Assembly (NCBI RefSeq): GCF_947493865.1
Contig: NZ_CANLTC010000007.1
Location: 1-64,000, forward strand
Length of the DNA: 64,000 nt
Direction: 5' to 3'
Origin: an uncultured Halomonas sp.
Lineage (GTDB): Bacteria > Pseudomonadota > Gammaproteobacteria > Pseudomonadales > Halomonadaceae
Within the stretch, counting starts at the first letter, position 1, and each line of letters starts with the position of its first letter. Shown one piece after another: positions 1-9,081 of this stretch. Below the pieces are notes generated by a model that saw nothing but the letters and a program-made list of their open reading frames with translations, made no database searches and was not told where the DNA came from. Both the position numbers and the translations under genes were made by a program.

Positions 1-119
1 CTCGGATTTACCGCCGTTTCTCTATTCTACCCGCGCCGCAAGCCCTGCCTGGTTCACGCTGATCTGCGATGAACCTTTTTTATAGCCTTGAAAGCAAAGC
101 CCTGCGACCAAAGCTCTAC

Positions 120-135
120 TTTACGTAAACGTCAA
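120..135. promoter_or_regulatory. LiuR-type operator upstream of liuA
   Basis: The 16 bases TTTACGTAAACGTCAA form a dyad (TT-ACGT-ACGT-AA with small asymmetries) about 95 bases before the liuA start. It resembles the operator described for LiuR, the MerR-family regulator of branched-chain amino acid degradation in gammaproteobacteria. A -10-like TATTCT lies at 143-148, with TTTACG at 120-125 a weak -35, so the operator would overlap the promoter as expected for a MerR-type regulator. No liuR gene is seen inside the window; it may lie just outside the left edge. Confidence 0.5.
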
Positions 136-227
136 CCCTATCTATTCTGCCATTATTATTTTGATGCCGAGCCTTAGCATGTTCGGTGTACTCCTATAAA
201 CGCCCAGATACGTTCAGGAGCAGCGCT

Positions 228-1397
228 ATGCATTCTCCCTACACGCCCCTCGACTTCGGCCTAGACGACACCCAGACCATGCTGCGCGACCAGGTCAACG
301 CCTTTGCCCGGGACGAAATCGCCCCACGCGCGGCGGACATCGACGCCGAGAACGTATTCCCGGAAGACTTGTGGCAAAAATTCGGCGACATGGGCCTGCT
401 CGGCATTACCGTGCCCGAGGAGGATGGTGGCAGCGGCATGGGCTATCTCGCCCACTGCATCGCCATGGAAGAAATCTCTCGGGCGAGTGCCTCGGTGGGC
501 CTTTCCTACGGCGCCCACTCGAATCTGTGCGTCAACCAGTTGAAGCTCAATGGCAACTCGGAACAGAAAGCCAGGTACCTGCCCAAGCTGATCAGCGGCG
601 AGCACGTCGGCGCCCTGGCCATGTCCGAGCCCGGTGCGGGTTCCGATGTGGTCTCGATGAAGCTACGCGCCGAGAAGAAAGGCGACAAATACGTCCTCAA
701 CGGCAACAAGATGTGGATCACCAATGGTCCTGAGGCCAGTGTGCTGGTGGTCTATGCAAAGACCGATCCCGAGGCCGGTTCCAAGGGCATCACCGCTTTC
801 ATCATCGAACGAGACTTCCCCGGCTTCTCCACCGCCCAGAAGCTCGACAAGCTGGGCATGCGCGGTTCCAACACCTGCGAGCTGGTATTCGAGGATTGCG
901 AGGTGCCGGCGGAAAACGTACTGGGCGAGGAAAACCGTGGCGCCAAGGTACTGATGAGCGGGTTGGACTTCGAGCGCACCGTACTCGCCGCCGGCCCCAT
1001 CGGCATCATGCAGGCGGCACTCGACGTAGTGCTGCCCTATATTCATGAGCGTAAGCAGTTCGACCAATCCATCGGCGAATTCCAGTTGGTGCAAGGCAAG
1101 GTGGCGGACATGTACACCACCCTGAATGCCTGCCGGGCCTATCTGTATGCCGTGGCGGCAGCCTGCGATCGCGGCCAGACCTCCAGAAAGGATGCCGCCG
1201 GGGTGATCCTGTATTGCGCCGAAAAGGCGACCCAGGTGGCACTGGATGCCATCCAGTTGCTCGGCGGCAACGGCTATATCAATGAGTACCCCCCAGGGCG
1301 TTTGCTGCGCGATGCCAAGCTGTATGAGATTGGTGCGGGGACGAGTGAGATCCGGCGGATGCTTATCGGTCGCGAACTGTTCAATGAATCGACTTAA
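228..1397 (+). CDS. liuA: Isovaleryl-CoA dehydrogenase
   Basis: Acyl-CoA dehydrogenase that oxidises isovaleryl-CoA to 3-methylcrotonyl-CoA using FAD, the first liu-specific step of leucine degradation in the cytoplasm. The 389-residue protein shows the family layout: N-terminal helical domain, flavin-contact segments [14 protein letters not shown] and [10 protein letters not shown], and a C-terminal helical domain with [13 protein letters not shown] and the ending [19 protein letters not shown]. The ATG at 228 is chosen over an upstream in-frame GTG at 186 because AGGAG at 216-220 is correctly spaced and the encoded N-terminus fits the family. It is followed by liuB, liuC, liuD and liuE on the same strand, which makes isovaleryl-CoA the likely substrate rather than another short acyl-CoA. 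Confidence 0.95.
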   Translation: MHSPYTPLDFGLDDTQTMLRDQVNAFARDEIAPRAADIDAENVFPEDLWQKFGDMGLLGITVPEEDGGSGMGYLAHCIAMEEISRASASVGLSYGAHSNLCVNQLKLNGNSEQKARYLPKLISGEHVGALAMSEPGAGSDVVSMKLRAEKKGDKYVLNGNKMWITNGPEASVLVVYAKTDPEAGSKGITAFIIERDFPGFSTAQKLDKLGMRGSNTCELVFEDCEVPAENVLGEENRGAKVLMSGLDFERTVLAAGPIGIMQAALDVVLPYIHERKQFDQSIGEFQLVQGKVADMYTTLNACRAYLYAVAAACDRGQTSRKDAAGVILYCAEKATQVALDAIQLLGGNGYINEYPPGRLLRDAKLYEIGAGTSEIRRMLIGRELFNEST

Positions 1398-1545
1398 AGA
1401 TAGAAGATTGAAGAAATAAGAGAGAAGATAAAGGCAACACTGCCTTGGATAGGCGTTATCTCCTTCTTCCCTCTTACGTCTTCGTTCTTGCCAAATCCCC
1501 GCACATCGCGTGCTGAGCCACACGAGTCAGATCAGGAACCGAGAC

Positions 1546-3153
1546 ATGTCCATCCTGCACACCCAGATCAACCCACGCAGCGAGACGTTCCAGGCGAACG
1601 CCGATGCTCTGCGTGCCGAGGTCGACAAGCTGCACACCCTGACCGCTTCGATCTGCCGGGGCGGCGGCGAGAAAGCGCGCGAGCGTCATGAATCCCGGGG
1701 CAAGCTGTTCGTGCGCGATCGCATCGATCATCTGCTCGATGAGGGCGCGCCCTTTCTCGAGATCGGTGCCCTGGCGGCCCATGAGGTGTATGAATCGCCG
1801 GTGCCCGCCGCCGGGGTGGTCGCGGGTATCGGACGGGTTTCCGGCATCGAATGCGTGATCGTCGCCAACGACGCCACGGTCAAGGGTGGCACCTACTATC
1901 CGCTGACGGTGAAAAAGCACCTGCGTGCCCAGGAAATCGCCCGCAAGCATCGCCTGCCCTGCATCTACCTGGTGGATTCCGGTGGCGCCTTCTTGCCGCT
2001 TCAGGATGAGGTGTTTCCCGATCGCGACCATTTCGGACGCATCTTCTACAACCAGGCCACCCTTTCCGCCGAGGGCATTCCGCAGATCGCCGTGGTGATG
2101 GGCTCCTGTACCGCCGGCGGCGCCTATGTGCCGGCCATGGCGGATGAAGCGATCATCGTGCGGCAACAAGGCACCATCTTCCTGGGTGGCCCGCCGTTGG
2201 TGAAGGCCGCCACCGGCGAGACCATCAGCGCCGAGGATCTGGGCGGCGCCGACGTACATGCCAAGATCAGCGGCGTCGCGGATCATTACGCCGACAACGA
2301 CGCCCATGCCCTGCAACTGGCGCGGCGTGCGGTGTCGCGGCTCAACTGGCAAAAGCGCGGCCAGTTGGCGATGAAGGAACCCAGGCCGCCGCGCCTGGAC
2401 CCGGACGAGATTTACGGCATCGTGGGTACCGACCTGCGCAAGCCCTATGACGTGCGTGAAGTCATCGCCCGCCTGGTCGACGACTCGGACTTCGATGAAT
2501 TCAAGCGCTATTACGGCGATACCCTGGTGACCGGCTTCGCCCATCTGCAGGGCCATCCGGTGGGCATCGTCGCCAACAACGGCGTGCTGTTCTCGGAGTC
2601 GGCGGTCAAGGGCGCGCACTTCATCGAACTCTGCGCCCAGCGCAAGATTCCCCTAGTCTTCCTGCAGAACATCACCGGCTTCATGGTCGGCTCCAAGTAC
2701 GAGCAGGAAGGCATCGCCAAGCACGGCGCCAAGCTGGTCACCGCCGTGGCCTGCGCGAAGGTGCCCAAGTTCACGGTGCTGATCGGCGGCAGCTTCGGTG
2801 CCGGCAACTACGGCATGTGCGGTCGCGCCTATGAACCCAACCTACTGTTCATGTGGCCCAACGCGCGAATCTCGGTGATGGGCGGCGAGCAGGCCGCCAA
2901 CGTGCTGGCTCAGGTCAAGAGAGAACAGCACGAGCGCCACGGCACGCAGTGGAGCAACGAAGACGAGGCGGCATTCAAGTCACCGATCCATGAACAGTAC
3001 GAACACCAGGGCCACCCTTATTACGCCAGCGCACGGCTCTGGGATGACGGCGTGATCGATCCCGTTCAGACCCGCGACATTCTTGGTCTAGCACTTTCGG
3101 CGGCAATGAATGCGGAGGTCGAGGAGACACGCTTCGGCGTGTTCAGGATGTAG
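1546..3153 (+). CDS. liuB: 3-methylcrotonyl-CoA carboxylase, carboxyltransferase (beta) subunit
   Basis: Transfers the carboxyl group from biotin to 3-methylcrotonyl-CoA, giving 3-methylglutaconyl-CoA. The 535-residue protein has the two crotonase-like halves of acyl-CoA carboxyltransferases. The N-terminal half includes [20 protein letters not shown] and [16 protein letters not shown]; the C-terminal half includes [19 protein letters not shown] and [18 protein letters not shown]. These motifs are typical of MCC/geranyl-CoA carboxylase beta subunits. ATG 1546 has AGGA at 1534-1537; the in-frame extension upstream looks non-coding. It partners with the biotin subunit encoded by liuD two genes downstream. 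Geranyl-CoA carboxylase (AtuC) is the main alternative, but the liuABCDE order argues against it. Confidence 0.94.
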   Translation: MSILHTQINPRSETFQANADALRAEVDKLHTLTASICRGGGEKARERHESRGKLFVRDRIDHLLDEGAPFLEIGALAAHEVYESPVPAAGVVAGIGRVSGIECVIVANDATVKGGTYYPLTVKKHLRAQEIARKHRLPCIYLVDSGGAFLPLQDEVFPDRDHFGRIFYNQATLSAEGIPQIAVVMGSCTAGGAYVPAMADEAIIVRQQGTIFLGGPPLVKAATGETISAEDLGGADVHAKISGVADHYADNDAHALQLARRAVSRLNWQKRGQLAMKEPRPPRLDPDEIYGIVGTDLRKPYDVREVIARLVDDSDFDEFKRYYGDTLVTGFAHLQGHPVGIVANNGVLFSESAVKGAHFIELCAQRKIPLVFLQNITGFMVGSKYEQEGIAKHGAKLVTAVACAKVPKFTVLIGGSFGAGNYGMCGRAYEPNLLFMWPNARISVMGGEQAANVLAQVKREQHERHGTQWSNEDEAAFKSPIHEQYEHQGHPYYASARLWDDGVIDPVQTRDILGLALSAAMNAEVEETRFGVFRM

Positions 3154-3170
3154 ACCCACGCTCTGCGTGG

Positions 3171-3198
3171 AGAAGGAAGAAGGAAGAAGGAAGAAAAG
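3171..3198. repeat. 7-bp tandem repeat (AGAAGGA) between liuB and liuC
   Basis: Three exact copies of AGAAGGA followed by a degenerate fourth lie 17 bases after the liuB stop. The rest of the liuB-liuC gap (3154-3290) holds a small hairpin around GGCGCGAAGCGCC near 3241-3253 and no coding sequence. The purine-rich repeat could be prone to length change by slippage. Confidence 0.7.
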
Positions 3199-3290
3199 TA
3201 CGAGGATAGCGATGCACTCGGACAAGGTTTTTCCTCTTCCAGGCGCGAAGCGCCGCTCTTCCAGCTTCAAACTGTATATCGAGGTCTGAG

Positions 3291-4121
3291 ATGTCAGATA
3301 ACACCACTTATACAAGATTGGCGATCGACGAACGCGGTATCGCCTGGCTGACCCTGGATCGCCCCGAGGTACATAACGCCTTCGACGACGCGCTGATCCG
3401 CGAGCTCAACGCTCATCTCGATCGCCTGCACGAGGCCACCGAGCGTGACGAGGTGCGTGTGGTGGTGCTCGCTTCCGAAGGCAAGCACTTCTCCGCCGGG
3501 GCGGATCTCAACTGGATGAAGCGCATGGTCGACTACAGCGTCGAGGACAACCTGAGCGACTCGCGGGAACTGTCGCGGTTGATGCACCGGCTCGATACGC
3601 TGCCCTGCCCCACGCTTTGCCGGGTGCAAGGGGCCGCCTACGGCGGTGCGGTGGGGCTTGCCGCCTGCTGCGATATCGTCGTCGCCTCCGAGGCGGCGCG
3701 TTTCTGTCTTTCAGAAGTGAGAATCGGCCTATCGCCGGCGGTGATCAGCCCCTACGTGCAGCGTGCCATCGGCGAGCGCCAGTTGCGCCGCTATGCGCTT
3801 ACCGCCGAGGTCATCGACGTCAGCACCGCCCAGATGCTGGGGCTCGTCCACGAGGTGACCGCCAAAGACAAGCTGGACGCGCGCATCGAATCACTCATCG
3901 ATACGCTACTCGCCACCTCGCCCCAGGCCAGCCGCGCTACCAAGGCACTGCTCGCCGAGGTCGCTCGGGAAAGCGATTCCGACACCACTCGGGAGCGTTG
4001 TTGTCAGGTCATCAGCGAACTGCGGGTCAGCCAGGAAGGCCAGGAAGGCCTGGCGGCGTTCTTCGACAAGCGCTCGCCGCGCTGGAAACCGGTCCAGAAT
4101 ACGAACCAGGAGCCGCGCTGA
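3291..4121 (+). CDS. liuC: 3-methylglutaconyl-CoA hydratase
   Basis: Enoyl-CoA hydratase/isomerase-fold enzyme that hydrates 3-methylglutaconyl-CoA to HMG-CoA. The 276-residue protein has the crotonase oxyanion-hole regions FSAGADLNWMKRM (about residues 65-77) and GAAYGGAVGLAACCDIV (about 111-127). ADLNWM is common in bacterial methylglutaconyl-CoA hydratases of liu operons. GAGG ends six bases before the ATG. Its TGA overlaps the liuD ATG (TGATG), so translation of liuC and liuD is probably coupled. Confidence 0.92.
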   Translation: MSDNTTYTRLAIDERGIAWLTLDRPEVHNAFDDALIRELNAHLDRLHEATERDEVRVVVLASEGKHFSAGADLNWMKRMVDYSVEDNLSDSRELSRLMHRLDTLPCPTLCRVQGAAYGGAVGLAACCDIVVASEAARFCLSEVRIGLSPAVISPYVQRAIGERQLRRYALTAEVIDVSTAQMLGLVHEVTAKDKLDARIESLIDTLLATSPQASRATKALLAEVARESDSDTTRERCCQVISELRVSQEGQEGLAAFFDKRSPRWKPVQNTNQEPR

Positions 4122-6175
4122 TGAGCCTCGCCAACGCGCCGATACCGCTCACCACGATACTGATCGCCAATCGGGGCGAAATCGCCTGCCGGGTGATTCG
4201 CACCGCCCGACGCCTGGGCCTTAAGAGCGTGGCGGTCTACTCGGATGCGGATGCCCAGGCCTATCACGTCCGTGAAGCCGACGAAGCCGTGCGCCTCGGC
4301 CCTGCCGCCGCCCGCGAAAGCTATCTCAACGTCGAGGCCGTCATTGGCGCCGCTCGGCGTACCGGCGCCTCGGCCATTCACCCCGGCTATGGCTTCCTCT
4401 CCGAAAACGCGGCCTTCGTGGCGGCCTGCGAACAGGCCGGTATCGTCTTCGTCGGCCCCCCGGCCAGCGCCATCGCCGCCATGGGCGACAAGTCCGCCGC
4501 CAAGGCACGCATGGACACCGCCAGTGTGCCCCTGGTGCCTGGCTACCATGGTGACGCTCAGGACGACGCCACCCTCAAGGCCGAGGCGGGTCAGATCGGC
4601 TATCCGGTGCTGCTCAAGGCCAGCGCCGGCGGAGGCGGCAAGGGCATGCGGGTTGTCGAACGAGCCGAGGATTTCCAGGCTGCCCTCGAAGGCTGCCGGC
4701 GCGAATCTCAGGCTGCCTTCAATGACCAGCGCATGCTGATCGAAAAATATCTGACCCAGCCGCGCCATGTCGAGGTCCAGGTGTTCTGCGACAGCCACGG
4801 CAACGGCGTCTACCTGTTCGAGCGCGACTGCTCGGTGCAGCGCCGCCACCAGAAGGTGCTCGAGGAAGCCCCGGCACCGTGCATGACCGAGGAACTGCGG
4901 CGCGAAATGGGGGAAGCTGCGGTGCGTGCCGCCAAAGAGATCGGCTATGTCGGTGCCGGCACCGTCGAGTTTTTATTAAACGTGGACGGCAGCTTCTATT
5001 TCATGGAGATGAACACCCGACTCCAGGTGGAGCATCCGGTCACCGAGATGATCACCGGCGAGGATCTGGTCGAATGGCAGTTACGCGTGGCCGCCGGCCT
5101 GCCACTGCCCAAGAATCAGGACGAACTGACGATCCAGGGGCACGCCTTCGAGGCCCGGATCTACGCAGAGGACCCGGAACAGGACTTCCTGCCCGCCACC
5201 GGGCGTCTCGAACGTTTCGGTCTCGATCTCGCCGGAGCGGGCCTGACGGATTCTCGGGTTCGCCTGGATAGCGGCGTCGAAGCCGGCGACGAGGTCTCGA
5301 TGCACTACGATCCGATGCTCGCCAAGCTGATCACTCATGGCGACGACCGCGATCAGGCCCTGGCGACCCTCAACCGTGCCCTGGCGGCACTGGATGTTTC
5401 CGGCATCACCACCAACCGCGCCTTTCTGCAACGTCTGGCCAGTCATCCGGCCTTCAAGAAGGCCGAGTTGACGACGCGCTTCATCGAGCACCACGACGAG
5501 GATCTGTTCTCAGCGCCTGGGCTCGACGACGAGGCCTATGCCAGCGCCGCCCTGGTCGCCCTCGATCTATTACGGCGTGAATCCCAAGCCGACGACCCTT
5601 GGGAGCGTCGCGATGGCTGGCGATTGAACGCCCCGGCCCAGGTCCGCATCGCCCTGACGGATTCGGCCCACGCCAACGATGAGTCCGGTAGTTCGGCCAT
5701 CGTCAACGTGCTGGCCGAGCGCCATCCCGGCGGTGCCTGGCAGCTGCACCTGAACGGCCGTGCACTCGAAGGCCGGCTGCAGCCTCTGGAAGGCGATGGT
5801 GTCGCCATTACGCTCGATGGTCATCGTCGCCGCTGGCTCGCCCGCCGTGATCGCGCCGCTCACGGTGATGTACTGGTACTGGGCGATGCCGAGAAGGAAA
5901 TACGCCTGTTCTGGCAGCGTCTGGACGCCGTCGATCACGGCCATCACGAAATCGACGCCACCCTGACCGCGCCGATGCACGGCACCGTGGTAGCGCTACT
6001 GGTCGAACCGGGTCAGCAAGTGGAAAAAGGTACGCCACTGATGATCATGGAAGCGATGAAGATGGAACACAGCCTGAATGCCCCCGCGAATGGCGTCGTT
6101 GACACCTTCCATTTCGCCGCCGGCGATACCGTGGGGCAAGGTGATGAGTTGCTGACGTTCAATGCCGAAGAATGA
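4121..6175 (+). CDS. liuD: 3-methylcrotonyl-CoA carboxylase, biotin-containing (alpha) subunit
   Basis: ATP-dependent carboxylation of biotin for the LiuB carboxyltransferase. The 684-residue protein has a biotin carboxylase module: ILIANRGEIACRVIRTARRL near the N-terminus, glycine-rich ASAGGGGKGMR in the ATP grasp, and EMNTRLQVEHPVTEMITG. A middle linker domain follows, then a C-terminal biotinyl domain with MEAMKMEHS, where the Lys is the biotinylation site. The true start is the ATG at 4121, which overlaps the liuC stop by one base; the reading frame is open further upstream only as a shadow of liuC. Confidence 0.95.
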   Translation: MSLANAPIPLTTILIANRGEIACRVIRTARRLGLKSVAVYSDADAQAYHVREADEAVRLGPAAARESYLNVEAVIGAARRTGASAIHPGYGFLSENAAFVAACEQAGIVFVGPPASAIAAMGDKSAAKARMDTASVPLVPGYHGDAQDDATLKAEAGQIGYPVLLKASAGGGGKGMRVVERAEDFQAALEGCRRESQAAFNDQRMLIEKYLTQPRHVEVQVFCDSHGNGVYLFERDCSVQRRHQKVLEEAPAPCMTEELRREMGEAAVRAAKEIGYVGAGTVEFLLNVDGSFYFMEMNTRLQVEHPVTEMITGEDLVEWQLRVAAGLPLPKNQDELTIQGHAFEARIYAEDPEQDFLPATGRLERFGLDLAGAGLTDSRVRLDSGVEAGDEVSMHYDPMLAKLITHGDDRDQALATLNRALAALDVSGITTNRAFLQRLASHPAFKKAELTTRFIEHHDEDLFSAPGLDDEAYASAALVALDLLRRESQADDPWERRDGWRLNAPAQVRIALTDSAHANDESGSSAIVNVLAERHPGGAWQLHLNGRALEGRLQPLEGDGVAITLDGHRRRWLARRDRAAHGDVLVLGDAEKEIRLFWQRLDAVDHGHHEIDATLTAPMHGTVVALLVEPGQQVEKGTPLMIMEAMKMEHSLNAPANGVVDTFHFAAGDTVGQGDELLTFNAEE

Positions 6176-6222
6176 CATGCCACCACGCCAGGCACAGGTT
6201 GAAGCGGAGGTCATTTGCCAGG

Positions 6223-6321
6223 GCCGGAAAGCGTTCCTTTCCATTCCGGCATTTCCGCCATCCATGGCGGTCAGATAGCAAATGTAGCGCCCAGGGAAGG
6301 GTTTACAGCGCCTCCGCGAAG
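6223..6321. repeat. REP-like intergenic repeat with two hairpins between liuD and liuE
   Basis: The 198-base liuD-liuE gap contains two perfect hairpins: GCCGGAA/TTCCGGC (6223-6250) and CCGCCA-tcca-TGGCGG (6255-6270). They are followed by a block starting GCAAATGTAGCGCCC (6278-6321) that matches the reverse complement of 43735-43778 at about 38 of 44 positions. The copy near 43.8 kb also has a GCCA...TGGC hairpin beside the same block, so this is a dispersed repeat unit. No gene is seen in the gap. Confidence 0.75.
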
Positions 6322-6373
6322 ACCTGTACCTGGGATAGCCGCCAAGCAGGTCCGACATGATTGGAGATGAACA

Positions 6374-7273
6374 ATGAATTTCCCCCAATCCGTACGGCTG
6401 GTCGAAGTCAGCCCGCGGGACGGTCTACAGAACGAGTCCGAACCGATCGATACCGCCACCAAGCTCGAACTGATCGATCGGCTGGGCGCCGCCGGCATTC
6501 GCCATATCGAGGCGGCCAGCTTCGTCTCGCCCAAGTGGGTCCCGCAGATGGCGGATCATCGCGAGGTGATAACCGGCCTGTCACGCCGTAGTGGCGTCAC
6601 CTACTCCGCATTGACCCCCAATCTCAAGGGGCTGGAAGCAGCCCTGGAATGCGGCGTCGAGGAAGTCGCGGTGTTCGGTGCCGCAAGCGAAACCTTCTCG
6701 CAGAAGAACATCAACTGCTCCGTGGCCGAGTCGCTCGAACGCTTCGCGCCGGTGCTGGAACGCGCCAGAGAGGCCGGCGTGCGCGTACGGGGTTACGTCT
6801 CCTGCGTGCTGGGCTGCCCCTACGAGGGCGAGATCGCGCCCAGCAAGGTCGCCGAGGTATCCAGGGCGCTGTTCGAGATGGGCTGCTATGAGGTATCCCT
6901 GGGCGACACCATCGGCACCGGTACACCACTGAAAGCCAAGCGAATGCTCGAGGCCGTGGCCAAAGAGATTCCCATCCCTAAGCTGGCGGCCCACTTCCAC
7001 GACACCTACGGCCAGGCGCTCGCCAACCTCTACGCGGTACTGGAAGAAGGCGTCGCGGTCATCGACAGCTCCGTCGCCGGGCTCGGCGGCTGCCCCTATG
7101 CCAAGGGCGCATCCGGCAATGTCGCCAGCGAAGATGTGGTCTATCTTATCAATGGACTCGGAATCGAAAGCGGCATCGATCTGGATACACTGGCGGCCAC
7201 CGGGCACTGGATCACCCAGACCATTGGCCGCCCCAATCGCTCGAAGGCAGGTGTGGCGCTTTTCAAAAAGTGA
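6374..7273 (+). CDS. liuE: Hydroxymethylglutaryl-CoA lyase
   Basis: Cleaves HMG-CoA to acetyl-CoA and acetoacetate, the last step of leucine degradation. The 299-residue protein has a TIM-barrel layout with the N-terminal VEVSPRDGLQNE motif (Arg and Asp of the metal/active site), GYVSCVLGCPYEG, the metal-binding HFHDTYGQ, and GLGGCPYAKGASGNVASED, which contains the catalytic Cys of the GCPYA signature. It is separated from liuD by a hairpin-rich repeat, so it may be expressed at a level different from the first four genes. Confidence 0.95.
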   Translation: MNFPQSVRLVEVSPRDGLQNESEPIDTATKLELIDRLGAAGIRHIEAASFVSPKWVPQMADHREVITGLSRRSGVTYSALTPNLKGLEAALECGVEEVAVFGAASETFSQKNINCSVAESLERFAPVLERAREAGVRVRGYVSCVLGCPYEGEIAPSKVAEVSRALFEMGCYEVSLGDTIGTGTPLKAKRMLEAVAKEIPIPKLAAHFHDTYGQALANLYAVLEEGVAVIDSSVAGLGGCPYAKGASGNVASEDVVYLINGLGIESGIDLDTLAATGHWITQTIGRPNRSKAGVALFKK

Positions 7274-7342
7274 ATGTCGCAAAGGAAATGGCCAAGAAGC
7301 AAACGGTCAGAAACAAGTTCAGTCTCAGGGAAGTGACTCGTC

Positions 7343-8608
7343 ATGAAACGTCGGCGCATTGGCATCATCATTCTTGTCGCATTCGTGTTTCTTGGTATTG
7401 CAGCCTTTGCCTTGACCTGGCGCCCGGAAATACCTGCGGTGGCCAAGGACGATCAGCCAGACATGGATCGCGCCCTGGCATGGCGGGGTTACGTGCTGGC
7501 AGAGCTTGGCAACTGTGCCAGCTGCCACACCGCAAAGAACGGTCAGCCTTACGCGGGTGGGCGGGCCATGCCGACGCCCTTTGGTACGATTCATGCCACC
7601 AACATTACACCGGATCGTGAAACCGGCATTGGCTCCTGGTCGATCGATGCTTTCACTCGAGCCATGCAAAAGGGCATCGATCGCGAGGGCACGCATCTCT
7701 ATCCGGCATTTCCCTACACTCATTTCACCAAGGCAAGTGATGAGGACATTCGCGCCCTCTATGCCTTCCTGCGCTCGCTTCCCGCAATAAAACACGACGT
7801 GGCCGCAAACGATCTTACGTTTCCGTTCAATATTCGCGCCCTGGTGGCAGGATGGAATCTGCTGTTTCTCGATACCGGTGAGTTCGAGCCCGTGTCGGAT
7901 CAAAGTGAACAGTGGAATCGCGGACGCTATCTAGTGGAAGGATTGTCTCACTGCGGCGCGTGCCACACGCCTCGCAACATCATGGGCGCCGAAAAGTCCT
8001 CGGAGAAATATCAGGGTGCGATGATCGACGGCTGGTACGCCCCGCCCTTGAGCGGCGATGGTGCACGCCCCTGGGGCGTGGATCAGTTAGGCAATTATCT
8101 TGCCACCGGCTTTCAGCGGGATCACGGTGCCGCCGCCGGCCCAATGGCAGAAACGGCGCTCAACCTGCGCCAGGCGTCGCCCTCCGACGTGGAGGCCATC
8201 GCCGTCTATACCGCCAGCCTGAGCGACGGCAACGAGCAGGAAATGACGCCTATTGACCATCAGGACATCGACGTCTCCGCTCCGACGCAGAATCTCTGGG
8301 TTGGCGCCTGTGCGAACTGTCATGAACAAGGTGCCGGCGTCGGCCCCTCGAAGGCGCTGCCCTTGTCCATCAGTGCATCCGTTCGTCAGCCAAGCCCGGT
8401 AAACACGGTACGTACCATTCTGGAGGGCATAGAGGCCTACCGTGACGAGGATGGACCCTATATGCCGGCGTTCAGCGACATCCTGACGGACGATGAGATA
8501 GCAAAACTGAGCCAGTACCTGCGTCGTCGTTACTCTGACCAGGCGCAGTGGAGCGGACTTGAGGATGCCATTTCAAAGGCGCGAGCCAACGCGGATGGAA
8601 AGGAATAA
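7343..8608 (+). CDS. Triheme membrane-anchored cytochrome c subunit of a molybdenum hydroxylase
   Basis: Probably carries electrons from the molybdenum subunit to the respiratory chain on the periplasmic side. The 421-residue protein starts with a basic stretch and one hydrophobic segment (about residues 6-25), a signal or membrane anchor. It has three c-type heme sites: CASCH (58-62), CGACH (204-208) and CANCH (323-327). This layout matches the cytochrome subunits of acetic-acid-bacterial alcohol/aldehyde dehydrogenases and of isoquinoline/nicotinate-type hydroxylases. It lies five bases before the 2Fe-2S subunit gene. The substrate of the complex cannot be read from the sequence. Confidence 0.85.
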   Translation: MKRRRIGIIILVAFVFLGIAAFALTWRPEIPAVAKDDQPDMDRALAWRGYVLAELGNCASCHTAKNGQPYAGGRAMPTPFGTIHATNITPDRETGIGSWSIDAFTRAMQKGIDREGTHLYPAFPYTHFTKASDEDIRALYAFLRSLPAIKHDVAANDLTFPFNIRALVAGWNLLFLDTGEFEPVSDQSEQWNRGRYLVEGLSHCGACHTPRNIMGAEKSSEKYQGAMIDGWYAPPLSGDGARPWGVDQLGNYLATGFQRDHGAAAGPMAETALNLRQASPSDVEAIAVYTASLSDGNEQEMTPIDHQDIDVSAPTQNLWVGACANCHEQGAGVGPSKALPLSISASVRQPSPVNTVRTILEGIEAYRDEDGPYMPAFSDILTDDEIAKLSQYLRRRYSDQAQWSGLEDAISKARANADGKE

Positions 8609-8612
8609 AAGC

Positions 8613-9068
8613 ATGAGCGTCAAGATCAAGGTCAACGGTACCGTTCACGACATCGATGGCGACCCCTCGATGCCGCTTCTTTATGCACTGCGGAACAATA
8701 TCGGCCTGCGCGGCGCCAAGTTCGGCTGCGGGCTGGGGCAGTGCGGTTCTTGCACGGTGCATGTGGACGGGCGCGCCGTGTTTTCCTGTATCACGCCAAT
8801 CGCTGCGCTCGAAGGCCGGTCCGTCACGACCACGGAAGGGCTGCTAAAGGATGGCAAACCCAATAAGCTGCAGCAGGCTTTTATCGATGAGCAGGCGGCC
8901 CAGTGCGGTTACTGCATCGCTGGCATGGTAATGCGTGCCCAGCACCTGCTGGATCACAATCCTGACCCATCGGATGAAGAGATTCTTGCCGGGCTGCAGC
9001 CGAACCTGTGCCGCTGTGGTACCCACGCCGCCATTCTGCGCGCCGTCAAGCGCGCTGCCAGAACCTAG
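8613..9068 (+). CDS. 2Fe-2S subunit of a xanthine-oxidase-family hydroxylase
   Basis: Small iron-sulfur subunit (151 residues) that passes electrons from the molybdenum cofactor to the cytochrome. The N-terminal ferredoxin-like cluster has CGLGQCGSCTVHVDG plus a later Cys. The C-terminal cluster has CGYCIAGMVM and NLCRCGTH. Both 2Fe-2S clusters are therefore intact, as in IorA, CoxS and AldG families. ATG 8613 is preceded by AGGA at 8601-8604. The stop is 13 bases before the start of the large subunit. Confidence 0.92.
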   Translation: MSVKIKVNGTVHDIDGDPSMPLLYALRNNIGLRGAKFGCGLGQCGSCTVHVDGRAVFSCITPIAALEGRSVTTTEGLLKDGKPNKLQQAFIDEQAAQCGYCIAGMVMRAQHLLDHNPDPSDEEILAGLQPNLCRCGTHAAILRAVKRAART

Positions 9069-9081
9069 GGAGTACACCGCC

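Noticed and set aside
69..128. 19-codon leader-like open frame before liuA (MNLFYSLESK...)
   Set aside because: No ribosome site, no attenuator hairpin, and its end overlaps the LiuR-like operator.
1474..2619. Long open frame on the minus strand opposite liuB
   Set aside because: It lies fully antisense to liuB, whose motifs and ribosome site are clear. High GC content makes such antisense frames common here.
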